Of a stretch of 26,895 bases of DNA, positions 6,989-13,140 are shown in pieces; within the stretch, counting starts at the first letter, position 1; each line of letters begins with the position of its first letter. The stretch spans positions 1-26,895 of the forward strand of contig CAIRMY010000187.1 of assembly GCA_903879775.1 (NCBI GenBank), in the 5' to 3' direction. Below the pieces are notes generated by a model, which did not search any database, was not told where the DNA came from, and saw only the letters and a program-made list of their open reading frames with translations. The stretch comes from an uncultured Bacteroidota bacterium (GTDB lineage Bacteria; Bacteroidota; Bacteroidia; NS11-12g; UBA955). The translations under genes were made by a program, and so were the position numbers.

Positions 6989-8215
6989 ATGACATTTAAA
7001 CCTTTTCACAGACTCGTTATTTACTTCTGTATTGTTGCAGGAATCTTACTCCGTTTCATTTGGCTCGACGATATGGAATGGAAATGGGACGAACAATGGA
7101 TGTGGTTACATTGCTCTGATTGGGCAAATCAAAAAATATGGCCCGACTTGGGCGTCATGAGTGGTGGTGGAATTGTAAACACAGGCGTGAGTACTTGGCC
7201 ATTTATTGTTTTCAGGCATTTGAATTTAAGTCCTGTAGGAATGGTATGGGCAGTCGCTTTAATGAATGTGACGGGTATTGGCATTTTCTATTTGGCACTC
7301 AAACAATGGAATCCCAAATGGAAACATCTGATTCTACCGGCAATCGCAATTGCGTCAACCCATTTATTGCACATTGTTTTTAGCCGCAAAATTTGGGCTC
7401 AAGACTTATTGCCATTTTTCACCAGTATTGCTTTTTGGGGATTTGTAAATCGTAAATCGTGGATTGGAATTCTCTCATGGGCACTCGGATTGGGTTTAGC
7501 CATGCAAGTTCATATGTCGGGATTCTATTTGGCAGCCAGTATGATTCTAGCAGCAATCTGGTATGATGGGGGCATTAAAGCTTCATTCACTTGGGTTTGG
7601 AAACTTTCAATGTTCTTAGTTTGGGCACTACTTCCAAGTTTAAATTGGGCGTTTCACGTAATTTCTCATGCAGGAAAATCATCTACAAGTATTCTTAATA
7701 TTTTCAAATTCGAATTTTTCATCCGATTTATGTCCGATGTAGTGGGAATCAATGTTGTTTATTCATTGGGAAAAACAACTCCTGAATTCCTAAAAGCACC
7801 ATACAGTTATTTGAATTTGATATTCTTATTGGTTCTTTGCGGAATCTTTCTTTTTGTGTTATTCAAGGTTTTCAAAGAAAAATCAGTCAGAAATACAATT
7901 ACCGGAGATAAAGAAGCCAAGTTTTTACTTTGGGCATATATCATTTTACCAGCCTTCTTTTTTACCATTTCTGGCATTAATGTAAGAGATCACTATCTAA
8001 TTGTATTGTTTCCCATGATTCAGGTTTTATTCACCATTGTGGTAAACGAAATCAATCCTAAATTTATCTCTTGGATACTCGTTTGTCAGTTTTGGGTAAG
8101 TTCTAATTTCTTAATGTTTGTTCACAACAATCCAAACATTAAAGGTGATTACGGGGTTCCATATTCAGAGCAAGCAAAGCTAGGAAATCCAATTCCAAAA
8201 ACAATTGATGAATAA
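6989..8215 (+). CDS. Membrane glycosyltransferase of the GT-C (PMT/ArnT, GT39-like) type
   Basis: A polytopic membrane protein of 408 residues with around eight to ten helices. The first helix (9-25) is followed by an acidic periplasmic loop with WDEQW (33-37). The Asp34-Glu35 pair matches the conserved acidic residues in the first loop of GT-C enzymes such as PMT and ArnT, which take sugar from a polyprenyl-phosphate donor on the outer face. QVHMSGF (about 172-178) inside the membrane also fits this group. It is shorter than typical ArnT (about 550) and lacks a large soluble C-terminal domain. It follows the RNase gene by 8 bases and ends 10 bases from the convergent methyltransferase. Donor and acceptor are unknown. 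Confidence 0.7.
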   Translation: MTFKPFHRLVIYFCIVAGILLRFIWLDDMEWKWDEQWMWLHCSDWANQKIWPDLGVMSGGGIVNTGVSTWPFIVFRHLNLSPVGMVWAVALMNVTGIGIFYLALKQWNPKWKHLILPAIAIASTHLLHIVFSRKIWAQDLLPFFTSIAFWGFVNRKSWIGILSWALGLGLAMQVHMSGFYLAASMILAAIWYDGGIKASFTWVWKLSMFLVWALLPSLNWAFHVISHAGKSSTSILNIFKFEFFIRFMSDVVGINVVYSLGKTTPEFLKAPYSYLNLIFLLVLCGIFLFVLFKVFKEKSVRNTITGDKEAKFLLWAYIILPAFFFTISGINVRDHYLIVLFPMIQVLFTIVVNEINPKFISWILVCQFWVSSNFLMFVHNNPNIKGDYGVPYSEQAKLGNPIPKTIDE

Positions 8216-8225
8216 CATTTGACAA

Positions 8226-9143
8226 TTAAAGCACTTTACACTCCAACAAAACAGCGTTCGAAGTTTGTTCGTTTTGTGGATTGAACTTATCTTTAAACTG
8301 ATAAATCAAAATTGGGATAGTGGCTAAACTCAAATAAAGGGCGCCAATGATTTTATAAATGACATTTGATTGAGAAATCAGTGTGATTGCATTGCTTGTC
8401 CATTCTTGAGCCCTTATGCCATTATTACCGCAAGCATAGGTGGTGTTTGAAATTTCAAATCCACTTTGCTTTAAGATAGACTGCAATTGAACCATAGAAT
8501 ATATTTTCTTTCTATTTTGGGAAGATTCATATGTTTCAAATGAATGAAAAAGTATCATATACAACCACCCTATTTTTCGGTGATTGATGGGTACATAAAG
8601 CAACAATTTACCATTTGAATTCATTCGATGTTGAATGGATTTCAAAAATCCAATTTCATCTTCTACATATTGCAAAACACTGAACGCAAATACAATATCG
8701 GCGCATTGCATGTCATTTGAATTCATTTCAATTGACGGTTCAACATCGGTCAAGTTAAAATGACTGCTATATAATTCACAAAATTCGATGTTGTTAACCG
8801 AAATGTCGTTGCATAAAATCCGAATGTTTTTAAATTTGTTTTTTGCAAAAAACGCAAATTGTCCATCACCACAACCTATATCCAAAATGTTAAAATGAGG
8901 TGATTTAACAGTCTCAATTGAATTGAGTTCGCTCAATTCTTTAACGATATTCCGTTTCAAAAAACGAGTTCGTTGGTAAAATATATGTTTAAACATCCAA
9001 CTCAAATGAATGAGTTGAGGTCTATTTTTCAACCAATATGGATAGCTATGATCTTGTAGATTCAAGAATCCAAAATTAGGCTTAAGATTTTTATTTTTTT
9101 GAAAGAATTGTATTGTTTTCGAAATATCCGAATTTTGCAACAT
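8226..9143 (-). CDS. Class I SAM-dependent methyltransferase with a C-terminal membrane helix
   Basis: A protein of 305 residues when started at the ATG complementary to 9141-9143. The frame stays open to 9272 but only with a TTG start, and that extension runs through the coding region of the divergent hydrolase, so I reject it. The SAM-binding motif I is ILDIGCGDG (86-94), an acidic strand-2 end follows (CNDIS, 111-115), and AFSVLQYVED (153-162) matches the methyltransferase_11/25 motif. Before the domain stands HSYPYWLKNRPQL (32-44), a conserved-looking patch I cannot name. Residues 261-282 form a hydrophobic helix, so the enzyme may be membrane-bound. The substrate is likely a small molecule, lipid or sugar; unknown. 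Confidence 0.75.
   Translation of the reverse strand: MLQNSDISKTIQFFQKNKNLKPNFGFLNLQDHSYPYWLKNRPQLIHLSWMFKHIFYQRTRFLKRNIVKELSELNSIETVKSPHFNILDIGCGDGQFAFFAKNKFKNIRILCNDISVNNIEFCELYSSHFNLTDVEPSIEMNSNDMQCADIVFAFSVLQYVEDEIGFLKSIQHRMNSNGKLLLYVPINHRKIGWLYMILFHSFETYESSQNRKKIYSMVQLQSILKQSGFEISNTTYACGNNGIRAQEWTSNAITLISQSNVIYKIIGALYLSLATIPILIYQFKDKFNPQNEQTSNAVLLECKVL
9108..9137 (+). promoter_or_regulatory. Candidate promoter of the secreted hydrolase, inside the methyltransferase gene
   Basis: GAATTTTG (9130-9137) matches TAnnTTTG at all but the first base, with TTG at 9108-9110, 19 bases upstream. It lies 4 bases before the ATG at 9142 and entirely within the opposite gene's first codons. The best evidence for it is its position relative to the start. 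Confidence 0.35.
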
Positions 9144-10611
9144 GAATAAGCATTTTGCCATTGTTGTTTTATTGATCATGTTTACGCTTAAACTTGAAGC
9201 GCAATTTTCATTTCCAGGAAAATGGATTGGCACAATAAAAATGCAAGGCGTTGAATTAGATATCCATTTCAATGTAAAAGAAACAAAAGTTTCAAAAGAT
9301 GAGATTTATTATCTCACAAAGGTGGATGTTCCTGCACAGCGATTGAAAAACTATGCAATTGACCAAACATCCCTCAAAAAGAAAAATGTAGCATTCGAAA
9401 TCACCAGTTTAGGTGCGAAATTCAAAGGAAAAATCATAGATACGAACATCATTCAAGGAGTATTTGAACAAAGAGGCAAATCAATTCCGTTGAAATTAAC
9501 AAAGCATTGGGGGCCTTTAAAATTAGATAAACCGCAAACGCCAAAAGTGTTGGAATGCACGTATCTTTATGAGAATGTTTCGTTTTCAAATAATGATGGG
9601 AAAATCAAATTTGCAGGAACATTAACACATCCTGCCATTAAAAACGAACAAAAATTACCCGCTGTCATTTTATTTACTGGAAGCGGAAGTCAAGATAGAG
9701 ATGAGAGTATTGGTAACCACAAACCTTTTGCTGTCATATCCAACGAACTCACAAAAGCTGGGTTTGCTGTTTTGCGCGTTGACGATAGAGGCGCAGGAGA
9801 AACTAAAATGAGTCCCGAGAAACGCAATTTCACCACAGCAGATTTAATTGATGATGGACTCTCCTATTTGGATTTTCTTTTAAAAGATTCAAGAATCGAT
9901 ACGTCTAAAATTTTCTTATTGGGACATAGTGAAGGCGGCAGCATTGCCATAGGCGTTGCCAGAAAGTCAAGTAAAATCAGAGGCATTATTGGCATGGCTC
10001 CAGCATTGGCGAGTGGAATTCAAATCAACACATACCAAAATTACTGGGCATTAAAAAACAGTGGATCAACTGAAAACGTAATCACATCGTATCTGTTTTT
10101 GCATGAAATGATTCTAAATGAATTTGTGAACCATGATACCCTAATGTCTGAATTGGAAATCTCAAACATTGTAAATCATTGTGTTGAATCATGGAAATCG
10201 AGTTCGAAACTTCCAAAAAACCACTATAAATCAGTCATCAAATCTTTTGAAAAACTTTATAAAGCGAAATTCATTCCAACGCTAGTTGAAATTTACAAAC
10301 CTTTGAATCAAATGGATTGGATGCGCTATTTTATCAAATCAAATGAAGCCACCGAATTGGTTCATATTCGTATTCCTGCACTTATTTTGATGGGAAAACT
10401 CGATCAACAAATTCCATATGATCAAAACAAGGAAGCCGTTGATCAATTAAAATTATTAGGTAGAAATATTGATTTTGTTGGATTTGAAGGATTGAATCAC
10501 CTAATGCAGCATTGCAAAACGGGCAACGTAAATGAATATCTTTCAAATGAAGAAACCATTTCAATGGAGGTCATCGAAACCATGATTCAATGGCTCAACA
10601 AAAACAAATAA
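9142..10611 (+). CDS. Secreted alpha/beta hydrolase (S33-like serine hydrolase)
   Basis: A protein of 489 residues with a signal peptide (hydrophobic 5-16, probable cut after LEA at 20). Residues 21-125 form a beta-rich N-terminal domain starting FPGKWIGTI, seen in related Bacteroidota hydrolases. The hydrolase domain runs from about 155 to the end: FTGSGSQDRDE (178-188) for the oxyanion region, RVDDRGAG (212-219), the nucleophile elbow GHSEGG (261-266, Ser263), GKLDQQIP (418-425, acid Asp421) and LNHLMQ (451-456, His453). The triad is complete, so it should be active as a peptidase or esterase in the periplasm. Its ATG overlaps the start codon of the opposite methyltransferase. It ends 4 bases before the convergent pdxA stop codon. 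Confidence 0.85.
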   Translation: MNKHFAIVVLLIMFTLKLEAQFSFPGKWIGTIKMQGVELDIHFNVKETKVSKDEIYYLTKVDVPAQRLKNYAIDQTSLKKKNVAFEITSLGAKFKGKIIDTNIIQGVFEQRGKSIPLKLTKHWGPLKLDKPQTPKVLECTYLYENVSFSNNDGKIKFAGTLTHPAIKNEQKLPAVILFTGSGSQDRDESIGNHKPFAVISNELTKAGFAVLRVDDRGAGETKMSPEKRNFTTADLIDDGLSYLDFLLKDSRIDTSKIFLLGHSEGGSIAIGVARKSSKIRGIIGMAPALASGIQINTYQNYWALKNSGSTENVITSYLFLHEMILNEFVNHDTLMSELEISNIVNHCVESWKSSSKLPKNHYKSVIKSFEKLYKAKFIPTLVEIYKPLNQMDWMRYFIKSNEATELVHIRIPALILMGKLDQQIPYDQNKEAVDQLKLLGRNIDFVGFEGLNHLMQHCKTGNVNEYLSNEETISMEVIETMIQWLNKNK

Positions 10612-10635
10612 GATTTAGAAATCAATTCTAAATCT
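10611..10635 (-). terminator. Perfect 10-bp hairpin at the convergent stop codons
   Basis: AGATTTAGAA (10611-10620) pairs fully with TTCTAAATCT (10626-10635) around the loop ATCAA. The hairpin includes the last base of the hydrolase stop codon and the final codons and stop of pdxA. On the - strand it is followed by the T-rich run TATTTGTTTT, so it could end the pepA-pdxA transcript; on the + strand there is no T tract. The stem is AT-rich and therefore weak. Confidence 0.5.
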
Positions 10636-11679
10636 TTCTCTACGAAGTTCTGCGTAAGGCAAAGGATTTTTATAATCATCTACAAACTGAAGTCTGTTTT
10701 TTACAATTTTAATGGCTTCAAAAATTGCTGACCTAAAACTTAACGTTTCAGCAGTCCCTTTTCCAACCAAATCATAAGCTGTTCCATGGTCTGGGCTAGT
10801 TCTAACAACTGGTAAACCAGCTGTATAATTCACACCGTCAAAAAATGCGAATGTTTTGAATGGAATCAAACCTTGGTCGTGATACATCGCCAAAACGGCA
10901 TCAAATGATTTATATTGACCACTTCCAAAGAAACTATCTGCTGAATAAGGACCATAAACCAATTTCCCTTGATCAAAAATTGTTTTAATGGCTGGTTTAA
11001 TAATTTCAATTTCTTCTTTTCCAAGTAATCCATTATCGCCAGCGTGAGGATTCAATCCTAAAACAGCAATTCTTGGTTTGGTAATGCCAAAATCTTCACG
11101 CAATGAATTGTTCATCACATGGAGTTTGTTGATAATGATATCTGCATTCAAAGATTTGCCTAAAGCAGCAACAGGAACATGTTCTGTAGCCAATGCAACT
11201 CTGAGTTCATCACTCACTAAAAACATGGCATAATTTTCAGCTTTTAGATAGTTTGCGATATAACCTGTATGTCCCGTAAAATTCGGCGCATGAGGTGCAA
11301 CGGTTGATTTATCTAACGGAGCTGTAACAAGAGCATCTAAATGATGCATGTCGTTCAACGCTGCATCTAACGATTTAAGCGCTTCTTTACCAGCTGATTC
11401 GCTTGGTTGTCCCATTTGCACTTCAAAAATGTCTTCGCTAGAAATAACCATATTTAACTTCCCTTGAACGGCATCTTGAGCGCTTTTCACTAAGTTGTAC
11501 ATTGGTTGTTCAAACCCCAAGACTTTCTTGTAAAAAGAAAAGATTTTTGGAGATGCATACAATACAGGAATACAATATTTATAAATACTCTCTTCGGCAA
11601 AAGTTTTTAAGATCAACTCCATTCCGATTCCGTTTGGATCACCTTGGGTTATACCCACTTTAATCATTTTATTTTCCAT
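10615..11679 (-). CDS. pdxA: 4-hydroxythreonine-4-phosphate dehydrogenase PdxA
   Basis: PdxA oxidises 4-phosphohydroxy-L-threonine with NAD; the decarboxylated product condenses with deoxyxylulose phosphate (PdxJ) to form pyridoxine phosphate, the DXP-dependent vitamin B6 route. The 354-residue protein has the family N-terminus GITQGDPNGIG (9-19), TGHTGY (135-140) and three metal-binding histidines, His167 (EHVPV), His212 (LNPHAGDNG) and His267 (MYHDQG), plus RTSPDHGTAYD (293-303). Length is normal. The ATG at 11679 overlaps the end of the aminopeptidase gene by 11 bases, so the two are translationally coupled; a second ATG four codons later would also do. No other B6 gene is in the window. 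Confidence 0.96.
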   Translation of the reverse strand: MENKMIKVGITQGDPNGIGMELILKTFAEESIYKYCIPVLYASPKIFSFYKKVLGFEQPMYNLVKSAQDAVQGKLNMVISSEDIFEVQMGQPSESAGKEALKSLDAALNDMHHLDALVTAPLDKSTVAPHAPNFTGHTGYIANYLKAENYAMFLVSDELRVALATEHVPVAALGKSLNADIIINKLHVMNNSLREDFGITKPRIAVLGLNPHAGDNGLLGKEEIEIIKPAIKTIFDQGKLVYGPYSADSFFGSGQYKSFDAVLAMYHDQGLIPFKTFAFFDGVNYTAGLPVVRTSPDHGTAYDLVGKGTAETLSFRSAIFEAIKIVKNRLQFVDDYKNPLPYAELRRERFRIDF

Positions 11680-13060
11680 TGTACTTTTTTATAAAATAAT
11701 TCAACATCATTCTCACCCCAAAACCTGTTCCACCTTGAGAAATATAGCCTTTAGGGGCATGTGCAAAAGACGTACCAGCAATATCGAAGTGCAACCATTG
11801 GTAAGATATAAAATGCTTCAAAAACATGGCTGCAGATTGAGCTCCACCAGCGCCTTTTCCTAAGTTCTTAAGGTCGCTAATTTCACCTTTCATTTCATCG
11901 CCATACTCTGGCCATAAAGGCAATTCTGCCATTCTTTCATACACGGTATCGCCACTTTCTTTGAGTTCGTTTTTGATGGAATCAGAAGCGGTACCCATTA
12001 CAGCGCATCCGTAGCTACTTAATGCGTTGGCTGCTGCACCGGTTAAAGTTGCAAAATCGAACACCATTTGAGGATCATATTTCTTAGCAAAACTTAAGGC
12101 ATCACATAGAATTAAACGACCTTCGGCGTCGGTATTTAAAACTTCCACGGTTGTTCCATCTAAGGTGGTTATAATATCTCCTGGACAAATAGCGTTTTCA
12201 CCAGGTCGGTTATCAGTTGCGGGCACCAAACCCATTACCCAAACTGGTAATTTCAATGAGGCTATGCCATACATTACGGCTCCAACAACAGCTGCTCCAG
12301 CCATGTCGCATTTCATAAAGTCCATACTGTTTGGCGTTGGCTTCAAGCTCAACCCTCCTGTATCAAAAACCACTCCCTTCCCAATTAAAATGTAGGGTTG
12401 TTTATTGACAGCGTTTTCAGGTTTATAGTTCATAATTGAAAATGAAGGTGGTTCTTGGCTCCCTTTGTTAACGGCCATGAGACCTCCCATTTTCTGACTT
12501 TCAATTTGTGATTTCCCTAATATTTCTGTGGTAAAACCAGCTTCCAATCCAAGTGCTTCAAAAGATTTTGCCAACTGGGTAGCCGTTTGAGCATTCGAAG
12601 GTTCATTCACCAAATCTCTCGCTTTAAAAACCGCTGAAATAACTGTTTTTAGAGCATTTAATTCATTTTCGTCTGATTGCGATACTAAAATTTCAGTTTG
12701 AGAAGTCGGCAAATCAGAAGATTTTTTGTACTTATCAAATTTGTATTGACCCAATAAATATCCCTCTACCAATGAAAAGGCGTCATTTTTTTGAGTTTGA
12801 TTGTAAATTATTTGAACGTTTTCGAGTTTTAGTGAAGCCGCCGATTTTAAAATTCTAGATCCCTCAACTCTCAATCTCTCCGATTCTATATTTCCTACAT
12901 TCTTGCCCAATTTAACCAGGTAAAAATGTCCCTCAAAACCAAAATAATCGTATGAATATGTCTCGTTAGACAACATTTTTTCAAAATATTTTTGAACGTT
13001 TTGTGGAAGCCCCAACTGGGCTATTTCTTGTAAATTTTGGAACAGTAAAATCTGATTCAT
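11669..13060 (-). CDS. Leucyl aminopeptidase, family M17 (PepA-like)
   Basis: A cytoplasmic two-zinc aminopeptidase of 463 residues that removes N-terminal residues from peptides. Numbered from the chosen ATG: GKGVVFDTGG (227-236) gives Lys228 and Asp233, KCDMAG (250-255) gives Asp252, and the signature NTDAEGR (309-315) gives Asp311, Glu313 and the catalytic Arg315. I start at the ATG read from 13060 (MNQILLF); the seven extra codons to 13081 would need a TTG and carry a promoter-like TTACTTTG. The N-terminal half (about 1-145) is the variable M17 regulatory domain. Pairing with pdxA is by operon, 11-base overlap; I see no biochemical link. It is divergent from the tandem ligase gene. Confidence 0.93.
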   Translation of the reverse strand: MNQILLFQNLQEIAQLGLPQNVQKYFEKMLSNETYSYDYFGFEGHFYLVKLGKNVGNIESERLRVEGSRILKSAASLKLENVQIIYNQTQKNDAFSLVEGYLLGQYKFDKYKKSSDLPTSQTEILVSQSDENELNALKTVISAVFKARDLVNEPSNAQTATQLAKSFEALGLEAGFTTEILGKSQIESQKMGGLMAVNKGSQEPPSFSIMNYKPENAVNKQPYILIGKGVVFDTGGLSLKPTPNSMDFMKCDMAGAAVVGAVMYGIASLKLPVWVMGLVPATDNRPGENAICPGDIITTLDGTTVEVLNTDAEGRLILCDALSFAKKYDPQMVFDFATLTGAAANALSSYGCAVMGTASDSIKNELKESGDTVYERMAELPLWPEYGDEMKGEISDLKNLGKGAGGAQSAAMFLKHFISYQWLHFDIAGTSFAHAPKGYISQGGTGFGVRMMLNYFIKKYNGK

Positions 13061-13102
13061 AAATGCTTTGCAAAGTAACAATAAAATTCCATTGATTCCT
13101 CA

Positions 13103-13133
13103 TTGGGTTTAGAACAAATGTTACCTATTTTTG
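13103..13133 (+). promoter_or_regulatory. Promoter of the tandem ligase gene (TTG - N20 - TATTTTTG)
   Basis: TATTTTTG (13126-13133) is a perfect -7 element with TTG at 13103-13105 twenty bases upstream. The ATG at 13141 follows after 7 bases, so the leader is very short. The divergent aminopeptidase must start from the same 80-base gap. Confidence 0.65.
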
Positions 13134-13140
13134 TGACTTA

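Noticed and set aside
9144..9272. Extension of the methyltransferase by 43 residues.
   Set aside because: It would need a TTG start and would cover the signal peptide and first domain of the hydrolase on the other strand.
13061..13081. Seven extra N-terminal residues on the M17 aminopeptidase.
   Set aside because: The first codon would be TTG, the segment contains a promoter-like TTACTTTG, and the ATG at 13060 gives a normal N-terminus.
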